A stretch of DNA of 64,000 nt. Origin: Trichobilharzia regenti. Its lineage: Eukaryota > Platyhelminthes > Trematoda > Strigeidida > Schistosomatidae. A program made the position numbers and the translations under genes. Position 1 is the stretch's first letter; every line of letters starts with the position of its first letter. Positions 1 to 9,800 of the stretch are shown piece after piece. The stretch lies in contig OX235262.1 in NCBI GenBank assembly GCA_944472135.2, positions 84,914,903-84,978,902 of the forward strand. The letters run 5' to 3'. The notes under the pieces are model-generated. The model was not told where the DNA came from. It saw only the letters and a list, made by a program, of their open reading frames with translations, and did no database searches.

Positions 1-185
1 CCAGCCCGGCCATCTGATCTTCAGTATAGATCCAGAGAAGACAGTTGTTGGTTGATGAAGGTCTGCAACAGGCTGTTGGAAATATTCTTTGGGATCCACC
101 CGCCAAGTTTCTGATCCGTATAGAAGAAGTGACTGACTTGACGTTTGTATTGAAAATCCAAACTCTGTTGTTGATGCTGAGTTTA
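1..185 (-). mobile_element. RTE-type LINE fragment (reverse transcriptase C-terminal region), cut by window edge
   Basis: The stretch is closely similar to 46207-46380, where the minus strand encodes the part of an RTE (SR2-like) polyprotein after the RT palm. The shared peptide contains LLYGSETWR-like and LKIRWPG-like pieces. Only about 185 bases are present and the reading frame is broken. The rest of the copy, if any, lies to the left of the window. Confidence 0.75.
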
Positions 186-239
186 TTAATCAGATATCGG
201 TTCACAGTGGTAATGAATTGTAAACGCATTTGATAAGAC

Positions 240-1100
240 TTCGCACTGAACGAAAAAGACGAATATCTAATGAAGTCGTTTATCAGTACAGTAATTTAGT
301 CGAAGTGAACAGCCTTGTTTTAATGACTCATTTTACCTTAGATTCCTTGCATTAAACAAAGGAGGGAGAATTTCATATACGGATCCTTTCAACAACTTAT
401 TAACAGTGTACGCCATTTATACTTGTCCTAAATACTTAATGAAATGAATAAGTCATTCAGAAGACAAATATTGTGAGGTTATATAATTTCCCAGTTTCAC
501 CACAAACACGAATTGACTTCAAAAATTGAAGGATCTGTGTGCTTACTGCTAAAGAGTTCAAAACCGGGAGTAAGCGATACGTGGCTTTTCTGACAATAAA
601 TTATTCTGTCACTGACGCTGACGAAATCTACACTGGAGTTTAACTTCGTTACTATAAACTTGTTTTCAAAGAAAAGAAATGCATATTTAAATCTCTTAGT
701 TATCCTACACATACAGACAGATATATAAAAAGTATAGACCGACAGGGTTTACACATTCAAACTGAGGTATTAATTAACTGCAAAGAAAACGAAGGGATGA
801 CAATAATATTATCACCTAATTCTAACACATGTGTTTGGATTTTACTCATTAAATTTCTTTCCTTTCAATCAGCGTAACGACATTGAAGGATTAGAAGGTT
901 TTTTTTTTACTGAACTCGAAGATGATTTGTTGTTCTGGTCCTAAATGTAACCTTGAAGCTCAATAAACAAGTTGAGATTAATAGATAAAAAGGAGACATC
1001 TAGTGGTAAAATCTATGTTTACTTTGATTCTCCTTTCCATCATTATTAACATTAATACACTTTTAATGTTGTACTTAACAAAGCAGCAATCTTCAAGTGT
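240..1100. other. AT-rich DNA without a recognised gene
   Basis: No convincing coding frame. A short piece near 375-480 (ttcaacaactt... then agaagacaaatattgtgagg) resembles PLE terminal repeats seen at 16268-16320 and 48185-48230, so part of it is probably decayed PLE. Nothing else recognised. Confidence 0.5.
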
Positions 1101-1104
1101 TAAA

Positions 1105-1440
1105 TTAAGGACTGATATTCGGTGGAGAACCATTAAAAACTAGGAAGTGCCGGACATTTGAGAAGTGAATTCAACTAACATTTAGAAATTAATCTAATAC
1201 TCACTAGTGGCTGAGCACACGATTAAGTTGCCTTGCGTTCTAGTGAGAGGCTAGGCAGGTTGGATCCACCAGGTTGCGTATGAAGACAGGCACTCATCAG
1301 TGACCTTAGCTAGCGGCAGTGGTTTACATTGTTAATTAGAAGAAGTTAGAATTCTCGGGTCGTTGCATTGGTTTCCAGTATCTGAGTGTTCTGTGGGGAT
1401 CGCCTCATAATTTGATTTTCATCCTAGTTTAAGACTTTAA
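1105..1440. mobile_element. Degenerate, composite SINE-C copies
   Basis: 1105-1150 matches the 3' end of SINE-C on the minus strand (agaaccattaaaaactagg, then a decayed gtactggac block). 1195-1345 resembles the plus-strand 5' part (ctcactagtggctg, ttctagtgagaggc, agaagttagaattc). 1420-1440 again holds a minus-strand hammerhead-like block (ttcatcctagttt). It appears to be at least two rearranged or nested copies, both old. Confidence 0.5.
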
Positions 1441-1744
1441 AGCATTAGAAATAGAACCTACAAGTTTCAGGTTATGGAGCGTTTTCCTTGATCATTCATC
1501 TGTCTTTGACTTCGTGTTTTTCGGAATAACTTGTTTTTATACTTTCTCTCTACCTACCATTTTAAGTGCCTTGTTCCGCGTACAGTCACATAACAATCAC
1601 ATTGTTAATATAACCTTCCTTTATATATTAAAGCCAAAATAGTGGGACAGCACAGGTTTTATATCATTTATATATGTGTATCGTATGTTTTTTCTTTTGG
1701 ATATAATTTTCAGCAGTTTCATACCTATACTGATGATGAAAGTA

Positions 1745-1930
1745 CGTCGGTGGCACAGTGGTTTGGACTCTCGCCGACCATGCACATAGTCCTAGGTTCG
1801 ACCTCCTGCCGACACACACCTGATATCTATGGTCGACCTGCAAAATATGGGCTACCAATATCCATGCTGAAAATTCCATACTTGTACCAAAAATACAGTG
1901 TGGAATCAAGCTGTAAATCAAAGAAAAAAC
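1745..1930 (+). mobile_element. tRNA-derived SINE, family B
   Basis: It begins with a tRNA-like head: box A-like tggcacagtggtttgga and box B-like ggttcgacctcc, as expected for an internal Pol III promoter. The tail has the diagnostic words tgatatctatggtcgacctg and attccatacttgtaccaaa. Other copies lie at 13665, 21408 and (minus) 49641. The tail differs from the RTE-tailed SINE-A although the head is the same. Open frames across it are chance. Confidence 0.8.
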
Positions 1931-1944
1931 AATTAATCTCAGTC

Positions 1945-2550
1945 ACTGAAATCAGTTAATTCCTTTTCTGAATTTTAACAAAACAATAAGAGAGAATGTA
2001 ATTTATCTGACACATGTGTAAAATATGCGCTAAGCATTTTTGACATTCCAATCACATGTTTATGTGAAAGTAAACAGCATATAAAAGGCTAGAATTGAAC
2101 CATTGTAGGTCAAAATGCTTATTAAGGGGTGAAAAATCAGAGAAATTAGGTAAAAGTGAGACAAAGTATGGTAGTATTATCTAAGTTAATCTAAGTTAAA
2201 TTGGATTGCCAACCCAAATTCAATGTAATAACAAATAATTTTCAAAACGAATAGAAAAGATATAAACACTTTTACACCAAGGACTACAACTAATTTAAGT
2301 ATGTGACCCAAACATGTTTTTATTTATATGCTTAAAGGGAGTGTTAAAATCAAATTCATGACCCATATCTGTGATTTATTTTGCCGTAGATGATGTTGGG
2401 CATCCATTTCCATGATCAATTGAATTAGGTGGTTTCATTTGCTACTGCAACTACTTGGAAGTGTTCTCCGTATCCCGAACCTTCAGAGATCGATGGGTTC
2501 ACCCTATGTAAATGCGACCATTATTTATTTCTTATTGCATTCCTTTGCGT
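1945..2550. other. No recognised feature
   Basis: AT-rich sequence with stops in all frames. No repeat family recognised. Confidence 0.5.
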
Positions 2551-2554
2551 TTCC

Positions 2555-2765
2555 AGCTGAACATGGGGCTTCAGACTTGACCTTTGAAGTGTCAGTAGCA
2601 CTGGCTTTATTTTTACGTGGTGAAGTTGCGCTCAATCTCACCTCATTACTAGCTTTACTACCGACTAGGTGACGTAAAGGAGTGCTTCTACCGGGGATAG
2701 AACCTTGGACCATGTGCGTGGTTGGCGAGACTCTACCGCTGAACCACCGATGCACTACATGCATA
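2555..2765 (-). mobile_element. tRNA-derived SINE, family A (RTE-tailed)
   Basis: On the minus strand the head reads through a tRNA-like box A (near 2742-2757) and box B (near 2689-2700), followed by the body and a decayed 3' end near 2560 that corresponds to the RTE-like tail 'ccctatgttccac'. It is more diverged than the copies at 6358 and 24421. Confidence 0.65.
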
Positions 2766-2897
2766 CGTGTACACTGGTGATCAGGCTTTGGTAGACACTC
2801 ACTCATGAACAACAAAAAGAGAGCTGACTGAATTAGTTGAGCCTTTTCGTATGATACTTCTATAGAGTTTAATGAATTCATTATTATTAAACTTATT

Positions 2898-3192
2898 CCA
2901 TGTTAGTTTGTTTATTAGATATATCACACAGTGAAACAGTATTATTACCTACTGGACGACGTTCCGAACAAGAATTATTGTTCATTATTACATCAATTAT
3001 AATCACACGACTTCGAAACTTGAGTTTTATAGTTTCTTTTGTTTTCTCCTATTTGTCGTCGTAGGGGTAGTAGAATTTTCCAGATATCAGGGACAGGTGA
3101 TGAATCATTCCTATTGCACGTATCCGCAGTTGATTCGATAAACAAAGCTTACGTTATAAATCTCTCCCCTCACCTTGTTACCTTAAATTTTA
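2898..3192. repeat. Left inverted pLTR of a Penelope-like element
   Basis: About 295 bp that recur in reverse complement at 3556-3851 (for example tagatatatcacacagtg here and cactgtgtgatatatcta there). Inverted terminal repeats around a truncated body are typical of PLE insertions. A conserved hairpin lies near 2962-2990. Confidence 0.75.
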
Positions 3193-3555
3193 TAACTATC
3201 ATCTTATCTCATCCTATTGTATGGTTGTGTGTAGTTGCATGTAGTGCCATGGTTGAACTATTCTCTAGATTTCTTACCTTATCCGGGTCAACTAATCTAG
3301 ATTTTGGTGGGTTTTTATGCTCAGCCAGTCTGACTGCCTACTACTTTCTACTACTTTAACCTATGTATTTCATCTGACAGTCACTTCAGGTAAGGTATGA
3401 GATAAACTAAACTGTTTTGTTTTAACGGCTCCACAGGATCCTTTAACCGACAAAGGTTGTTTCTAATTGAGTTTGTAGGGGGCTTGAATACCACTTTTTA
3501 TTCCTGCCTTGTTAAGAATTCTGGGTAAGGTTTCCAAGGTTCCTTCCTTGACACT
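3193..3555 (-). mobile_element. Penelope-like element fragment between inverted pLTRs
   Basis: The minus strand encodes VKEGTLETLPRILNKAGIK, then after a stop a piece readable as KQPLSVKGSCGAVKTKQ. These match in order the PLE segment between RT thumb and GIY-YIG endonuclease, as seen better preserved at 9010-9230 (KEGTSETLRRMPNEAGI, then LRDKLCRLKDPVDPIKQN). No intact catalytic domain remains. The copy is a short 5'-truncated insertion. Confidence 0.7.
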
Positions 3556-3851
3556 TTTAAAATCTAATGTAACAACTAAAGGGGAGAGATTTATAACGTA
3601 AGCTTTATTTATCGAATCAGTCGCAAATACATGTAATACGAATGACTCAACAGCTGTCTCAGATATCTGGAAGATTCTACTACCCCTACGACGACAAAGA
3701 GGAGAGAACAAAGGAAACTATAAAACTCAAGTTTCGAAGTCGTGTGATTATAATTGATGTAATAATGAACAATAATTTTTGTTCGAAACGTCACCCAGTA
3801 AATAATAATACTGTTTCACTGTGTGATATATCTAATTAACAAACCAATATG
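3556..3851. repeat. Right inverted pLTR of a Penelope-like element
   Basis: Reverse complement of 2898-3192 with scattered differences and small indels. It includes a hairpin with gaac and gttc arms at about 3767-3784, followed directly by gaaacgtcaccc. That short word resembles the 3' half of PLE hammerheads, but the matching upstream core is not visible. Confidence 0.75.
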
Positions 3852-3930
3852 AAATTACTTACTACCATAGTACACAAGTTTTATACACATCCTAATCTTA
3901 TTTATTTATTCTTGCTTTTAAATTTTTCAG

Positions 3931-4167
3931 CTCGATCGTAAATATAAACTAAATCCAAGTAGTATGCGTAAACCATCATCAGCAGTACGCAATTTGTCTA
4001 CAGTTCGTAAAGAAAGTATTGCTAGTTTTGCATCTGGTGGGCTAACTGTTACATCACAACTGAAGGCTAATAACTTTATTGAATATATAAATGATCATGA
4101 AACAACTTCATACAGTGATATCAGTGAACATGAAGATGGTGTGGTACGACGAACTTGGGCAACATAA
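3931..4167 (+). CDS. Probable terminal coding exon of a host gene of unknown function
   Basis: A polypyrimidine-rich acceptor (ttttaaatttttcag, ending at 3930) is followed by an open frame in phase 0. It begins LDRKYKLNPSSMRKPSS and ends in GVVRRTWAT with a TAA stop at 4165-4167: 78 codons and no repeat similarity. It is rich in Ser and Thr, has a charged middle (NDHETTSYSDISEHEDG) and no membrane segment, so it looks like the hydrophilic C-terminal tail of a larger protein. A possible poly(A) signal lies at 4654-4659. I do not recognise the family. Upstream exons were not identified and probably lie left of the window, because the preceding 3.9 kb is repeat debris. The methionine at 3964 is more likely internal than a start. 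A chance open frame cannot be excluded, but acceptor, length and composition together favour a real exon. Confidence 0.55.
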   Translation, partial: LDRKYKLNPSSMRKPSSAVRNLSTVRKESIASFASGGLTVTSQLKANNFIEYINDHETTSYSDISEHEDGVVRRTWAT

Positions 4168-4177
4168 TTAGTACATA

Positions 4178-4194
4178 TATATGGATATATATAT

Positions 4195-4236
<42 letters not shown>
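4178..4236. repeat. (TA)n/(GA)n compound microsatellite
   Basis: A run of alternating TA passes directly into about 14 GA units. It lies just after the stop codon of the candidate exon. Confidence 0.9.
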
Positions 4237-4680
4237 AAATTACCAGAAAGAATGAGTGTCATTCACTGTGTTCTATTTTCGGTTTTCAGTTATCATTGTT
4301 TTATTTTACATAATAATGTAGTAGTATTACTCATAGATAGGTAGGCAGAGAAGAGGTATTTTTAGTATATTTATTATTTTTTTGTAGATATGAATACAAA
4401 TTGTTACACTCTCGTTATTCCAATCTATCATTACTATTATTATTGTTACGTAATACCTTATCTTTAAGTCTTAGAGGGCTTCGCACACCCGCCTATCTCT
4501 CACGTTTATCCTATCCGTCTTCCTATACAAAAGAATATAAACACGGTCATTGTCATTTTACAGGTTATGATAATTGGTTTGTGTACAAGTGTATACAAAA
4601 AGTGTAACTCTTCACTGCATATCCCGTTTTTGCGGAATTTTGATGCTTGTTCAAATAAAATGTGCCTGGATACACTTTAC

Positions 4681-4711
4681 ACTCTCTCTCTCTCACACAC
4701 ACACACACTCA
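4681..4711. repeat. (TC)n/(AC)n microsatellite
   Basis: TC units followed by AC units. A looser TA/CATA tract follows at about 4775-4815. Confidence 0.85.
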
Positions 4712-4976
4712 TGACTGCCTGCCTACTACACACAGACATATGCACTTCTCGTAATTGTACATGTATAGGAATCATATACATATACATATATATATACATA
4801 TACGCATATATATAGAAGATTTCTTGTCCCATTCCATGTTGATTCTGTTCACATTCACATTCTTCTGCATAACGAATACCCAAGTGTTTGTTTTCTGTTT
4901 GGAGTTCTCCCCCATTTTTCTCTTCCATGAAATTTATCGCACAATAATCTAGCATTTGTTTGTGAAAGGAATTCCA

Positions 4977-4978
<2 letters not shown>

Positions 4979-5008
<30 letters not shown>
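4979..5008. repeat. (AT)n microsatellite
   Basis: About 14 uninterrupted AT units. Confidence 0.9.
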
Positions 5009-5010
<2 letters not shown>

Positions 5011-5449
5011 GGTTGCTTCTTCTGGAATTCTACACGATTTTGTGCCATCTGTTTAGATCACCACATTGTTATTTGGTTTTTCATTATTATTATTGCTATT
5101 GCTATTGTCCCTCCGTTTTTTTCCACTCATATCTGAGCCGATTGTTAGCAGATAGGCGATTTGCATACAACGGAATGAATGGATCAAATGCCAAATTAAG
5201 AAAATAATAATAAAAGTTTACACTAAAATTTTCAACTTATTTTTTCACACATATTTGTACCTGATTCACAATTCACACATACACATATATACATACATAC
5301 CATGGTTTAAAACTTGTTCGAATATAATGGAAAAAATAACAATAATTCAACTATTTTGTAATAAAATCTTTATGATTTGAAAGTGACTTTTATATACACA
5401 TACATCATCAAGTGAAATTATATTTTTATAATGATATGGAAAGGAGCTA

Positions 5450-6180
5450 CGCAAGAATTATAGATAACAGAGGAGTTGAAGACACTGGTTTCATTCTATT
5501 TAAGTCTTATATTACGGATACTACCCCAAAATCGGGTCCAAAAAAGTCGAAGAATTGAAAACTTCAAAAACGCTTCCAGACGATAGAGGAAGGCATGAAA
5601 CGTTTTTTGGTATCTGTGACCATGGGGTTTTGAGCTTGTGCTAGGCCTAATAGCGCCCAGCTAGGCTTTTTTGCTTATAACCCTAAAATCCTATAGTAAA
5701 CACACCATAAGCTATATAGGCGATATGAGCGTGGGTTAAATTGGTCTCATGACTAGCTTATATAGTCTTGGTATACGTGTAGAAGCTATTTGCATGCTAA
5801 ATTGGTTGACAGGGATAAGGATTTCATTGAATTTGGTGGCTGATGGCTACGTTTATAGGGGCCCATTGTCACTATAGCGTCGTTATGCGTGCTACTTTTG
5901 CATACAATAATAATAATGGGTTTGGCTAGTCTTGTATGCGAGATGAGTTATATTGGGCTTGTCTATGCCGTGCATAATTGATTGACGCGATCAGTGATCG
6001 ACGTAACAGTGCTTACCTATGCATTACGGTGCGAATGGTCCACCGAGGGAGAGGGCTGTCGAGTGGTTGCGCCACTGGATGATCCTGAATGCCGGTGTCG
6101 TCTCGGAAGAGGCAGGGATGGGTGTGTTTGGTTCTCCTGAAAACCAATATTCAGTCAATAGATGTATCACTGTGTGAATA
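5450..6180 (+). other. Putative rDNA spacer / 5' external transcribed spacer fragment
   Basis: This stretch is visibly richer in G and C than its surroundings, contains none of the repeat families of the window, and runs directly into an 18S 5' end at 6181. The simplest reading is that spacer and 18S start were copied here together. The left boundary (about 5450) is a guess from composition. No promoter could be assigned. Confidence 0.45.
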
Positions 6181-6357
6181 AACTGGCTGATCCTGCCAGT
6201 AGTTATATGCTTGTCTCAGAAATTAAGCTATGCATGTCTAAGTACATACCTTAAAACAGAGAAACCGAGAATAGCTCATTAAATCAGCTATGGTTCCTTA
6301 GATCATATATATTACTTGGATAACTGTAGTAATTTTAGAGCTAATACATGCAATTAT
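6181..6357 (+). rRNA. 18S rRNA 5'-end fragment (pseudogene)
   Basis: It starts with the universal eukaryotic SSU 5' sequence (ctggctgatcctgccagtag) and continues through conserved blocks: ttatatgcttgtctca, tgcatgtctaagtacatacc, ctcattaaatcagctatggt, agagctaatacatgc. Several positions that are C or G in functional 18S genes read T or A (for example taattttagagc, gagaatagctcatt), as expected for an unselected copy. It stops after about 177 nt at a SINE head. Downstream 18S sequence is absent, so it cannot be functional. Confidence 0.9.
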
Positions 6358-6590
6358 GTGGCACAGTGGTAGAATGCTTGCCAACCAAGCAGGTGATTCG
6401 GGGCTCCATCTCCGGACAACGAACTACAAAACCTCTCTAACCCAGTAATGAGACCGGTATAGAGGGAAGGTTGGACATGAGGCTAGCAACTTCATCTCTT
6501 AAAAATTAATGCCACTGCTACCGAAAATTCAAAGCTCTAGCTTAAAGCCCTATGTTCCACTTGGAACGTAAAGGAATAAAAAAGTCCTGT
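6358..6590 (+). mobile_element. tRNA-derived SINE, family A (RTE-tailed), joined to the 18S fragment
   Basis: The tRNA-like head (tggcacagtggtagaatgc, box B region near 6390) is followed by the SINE-A body (gagggaaggttggacatgag) and a tail, aagccctatgttccacttgg, then gaataaaaaa. The tail matches the 3' end of the RTE at 19555-19590. No target-site duplication is visible, and 18S sequence does not resume after it. Confidence 0.85.
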
Positions 6591-6679
6591 TAACTGAATG
6601 TACACATATATTCCAGTGAGACTGATAACCAACATCTCAACTACGACTAAGTATCTCGTAATGGTAAAATCAATAATGT

Positions 6680-7360
6680 TATATTATTACTCCGTTGGGT
6701 TCCGAGTGGAATACAGGGCTTCAGTAACACATCTAAACTTTCTTCTATCTTCTGCTCTCCTCTTTAGCTAGGCCTACGATTGCCCATAATCTCTCATCTT
6801 CTGCTTAATGATCTTTTCCGTGTCACCCTCGGAAAACCCACTCGTTGCTTACTATTTAGATCGTACTCGAGGGTATACCTGGCGCGAGGTGTCATTCTAC
6901 AGTCTCCTTAGTTTGTACCTTTTTCACCTCCATTTTCTTCTCCTACATATTCGTTGAGCTATGGGTTCTTGAATGGTTTGCTCTCAGAGTTATTTGTTGC
7001 CAATTCTTTCTGGTCATCTAATCTTCAATATGTAGCTAGCAAATGCAGCTGTTGATATAAGTCTGTAACCTGTTGGAAATGCTTTTTGTTACGCTGGCGC
7101 CAAGTTTCTGATCCATATTGGAAAAACTGACTGACTTCTTTATGCTGTGTGCCTAAGATTTCCAAACCGATTTCAAACTGATGAAGGTGTTTCTTGCCTT
7201 TCCGATTCTAGCTAGTTTTTACATCTTCATTCTTTCTTGTGTCTGTGGTTGAAACAATACTCCCTAGATAATAGAAGAAAGTGACCTATTTCAAATTTCT
7301 CTCCTTGATGGTAACTGGTGCTTGTTGTTCTTGGTTGGTTGGTTGTCTTGACCAACTAAG
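6680..7360 (-). mobile_element. RTE-type LINE, 3' part (decayed)
   Basis: The minus strand parallels the RTE copies at 18709-19592 and 45842-46950. The 3' end is near 6690 (gggttccgagtggaa), upstream lie the Arg/Trp-rich C-terminal segment and the LLYGSETWR region (near 7090-7130), up to the EEVTSFTYLGS region near 7280. Frames are heavily interrupted. The RT palm is not included. Confidence 0.75.
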
Positions 7361-7401
7361 GGGAAATTTGACATAAAGTGTTTTTAATAATTGCAGACTC
7401 A

Positions 7402-7530
7402 TATCCGTTGCTCAAGAGATAGTAATCACTGGTTAGTTGTCTACTAGGTGACAAACGTCTTGTCATTTGATACTATTGGTATGGAGTTCAAATCCCACTG
7501 GGTATATTGTTATTCTCTAGGATACAGGTA
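7402..7530 (+). mobile_element. Sm-alpha-like SINE, 5' half only
   Basis: The head ccgttgctcaagagat, the tRNA-like middle (tactaggtgacaaacgtc) and a box B-like gagttcaaatcccactggg match the 5' half of the copy at 39866-40085. The hammerhead part is missing. A 85-codon open frame starting at 7448 is chance. Confidence 0.55.
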
Positions 7531-8335
7531 CACTAGGCAGAAAAGTACCAAATGGAAGGAAACTTTCATTCTAGGTTCTGTTGCTAGCCATCACCAACCA
7601 AACAAAACCATACTAACCTATAGACCCTTTCATAATGTTCTCAAACAAAAAGTGACCATTCTGGTGCAACATACTCAATCAACGGGAGATTCAAAATCGT
7701 TTTGACACATTGTAAAAACAAAACTGGCAGTTAGGAATGCTCAGATGTTCGATAAATGTAAATAGATATAAGTAACCGATAACTCTGTTTTTCAAAGACG
7801 TGCATTTATCCTTAAATAACCTCTGTTAATTTCACTTTGAAATTTAATAAAGAAACCTTTCATCACCACTACTACTACTGCTTTTACTGTAGGTGTTGTT
7901 AATTTCCCTGTAGGAATTTTTCCTAACAGATAATTATAAGAAAAATAAAAATATAGGCAGTCTGATTTTATCCCATGAAGTCAATAGTTAGCAGATAAGG
8001 AAAAAACTGGGTACACATGATTTATCAAAATGTTTTTTTTTCAATTTTTACCGTAGGCGTTATTATATGTGTGTATGCATGTATGTATTTTTAATATTGC
8101 CTTTAAGACAGAGAGAAGAGATTCTCAAAAGATGTCATTGCTTTGAGCTTTTTGTCTGCTGAAGAGAAATACTTTGTTGATAACTTTAATATACATTTCA
8201 ATTTTGTTCAGTTTATCAAAAATATTGTCTAAAACAATTAATCTATCCTGACAAATTTTAATAACAGTATTCCTGAATTCAGTTTTTATCGCGACTTTGA
8301 GAAGGTCGAGGTGTTATTGATATAAGTATAAAAAC
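7531..8335. other. No recognised feature
   Basis: AT-rich sequence without a persuasive coding frame. The stretch may be the decayed upstream part of the neighbouring PLE, but I could not align it. Confidence 0.4.
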
Positions 8336-8339
8336 TTGA

Positions 8340-8520
8340 GTACTGTGGTGGTAGAGTATAACTCCATTATGGATAAGATTTTATTTCGATAAGTCACACA
8401 GTGTTATACAATAATATTAACTGATGACGACGCTTCGAGCACAAATTACCGCTCATAATCACTCACACAGCTTTTTCCTTCATTTATATGCATGTGTGGA
8501 ATCGACTAGATATTTAAATA
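8340..8520. repeat. PLE terminal repeat (pLTR), left of PLE fragment
   Basis: It contains the same block as 2930-3020: gtcacacagtgttatacaat, a gacgacgcttcgagc hairpin, then tcataatcactcacac. It lies to the left of PLE sequence in the same order as at 2898-3555. Confidence 0.65.
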
Positions 8521-8839
8521 AAAATCAATATGTGATAATGTGCATTCAGAAATAATAATATGAGTGTTATTGATCAATTACAATTATATGGGAAATAAGA
8601 CGAGTGTTTTTATAGTTATAATAAGTAACTTGTTCGAATGTTATGATATACGTGAATTGAAATAGAATTTTGAGATTATTTATTATCCTCCTCTGATTTG
8701 ACTGGCGGTAATAATATCTTCCATATTTCTGGTATTTACATTGAGTCATTTCTGTTGCATTTGTTGAGTGTAGACTCGATGAATGAGGATTCAGTAATCA
8801 ACCTCTCTTTCTCCTCCTGCCTATATTACTTCTTAGAAT

Positions 8840-9262
8840 TTTAACCCACTTTCACCCTATTGTGTGGCTGTGTGTTATTAATCCATGCAGTGAAATCGCT
8901 GAGCTTTTTTCTAAATGACTTATCTTCTCGGGGTCAACCATTCTTCTCCTTAGCTAAATTCTTATGTTCCGACAATCTGATTACCCCCGATCTACTAGTT
9001 CGATCTATATAGTTGACCTAAGTTACAGTCATTGCAGGGTATTTTGTAAATTATATTATTTTGTTTAATTGGATCCACCGGATCTTTTAGCCTACAGAGC
9101 TTGTCTCTGAGTGAGTTTGTAGGTTTGAATGCCACCCTAATTCCTGCTTCATTAGGCATCCTTCTTAGGGTCTCAGATGTCCCCTCTTTATATGGTATAA
9201 CAGTAGATGATTTATATTCTCTCTTTTTTATGCTATCACTACTAGTTTCACTAATAATTTTA
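8840..9262 (-). mobile_element. Penelope-like element fragment (RT thumb to endonuclease linker)
   Basis: The minus strand encodes VIPYKEGTSETLRRMPNEAG, then AFKPTNSLRDKLCRLKDP and NIIYKIPCNDCNLGQLYR. This is the PLE segment that leads into the GIY-YIG endonuclease. The 8840-9000 part resembles 3200-3340, the matching 3' region. It is the same PLE subfamily as 3193-3555 but better preserved. It ends at about 9262, where a plus-strand PLE fragment begins. Confidence 0.8.
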
Positions 9263-9265
9263 TTT

Positions 9266-9800
9266 TGCATTTGACCTTTGACGCAATGGGATCACCAAGA
9301 TCCCCTGTCGTAGCGGATATATTTATGGACAGCTGAGAAAATATTGCTCTTAATACATTTAATCCTACTCCAAAAATATGGTGGAGATATGTGGATGACA
9401 CTTTCACAGTATTAGAAACAGAACATATCTCTAGCTTTTTGACACATATAAACTCACTAGTAGAGGGAATAAAACTCACATTTGAATCAGAAAATAAACA
9501 AGGAGAATTAGCTATGTTAGATTGTAAAATAAAATGAATAGAAGAAGGTAAACTATGCACTAGCGTTTATAAAAAACCCAACGCATTCTAATAGATATTT
9601 AGACTTTAATTCATCTCATCCGCCATCTGTTAAGGCATGCTTAGTTAAGTGCTTAACAAACCGATTAGCAGCACTAAGTACCACATAAAAAGACCTAAAT
9701 GATGAAATAAAACGGATACCAGAGGTGTTGGTGTTAAATAGCATTCCTATAAAATTCATTAGAAAGATCAAAAAATGCGATACACACTATTAGCTCTAAC
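9266..9800 (+). mobile_element. Penelope-like element fragment (RT palm, YVDD motif)
   Basis: In one frame the plus strand reads FDAMGSPRSPVVADIFMDS, a stop, then NPTPKIWWRYVDDTFTVLE. These are PLE RT motifs, including the catalytic YVDD. It continues with KLTFESENKQGELAMLDCKI and VYKKPNAF. Stops and a frameshift disable it. With the minus-strand piece at 8840-9262 it forms a head-to-head inverted arrangement, probably a truncated and inverted insertion rather than two independent events. Confidence 0.85.

Larger units (their letters stand above)
4168..5440. other. Probable 3' flank or UTR of the 3931-4167 exon, microsatellite-rich
   Basis: No coding frame is believable here. Open frames across 4567-5207 are translations of TA, CA and TC repeats (runs of YIYI). 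AATAAA-type signals occur at 4654-4659 and in the aataataataaaag run near 5204-5215. The rest is AT-rich. Confidence 0.5.

Noticed and set aside
4567..5207. Several open frames of 65-123 codons on both strands
   Set aside because: They are translations of TA, CA and TC microsatellites (runs of YIYI, SLSH).
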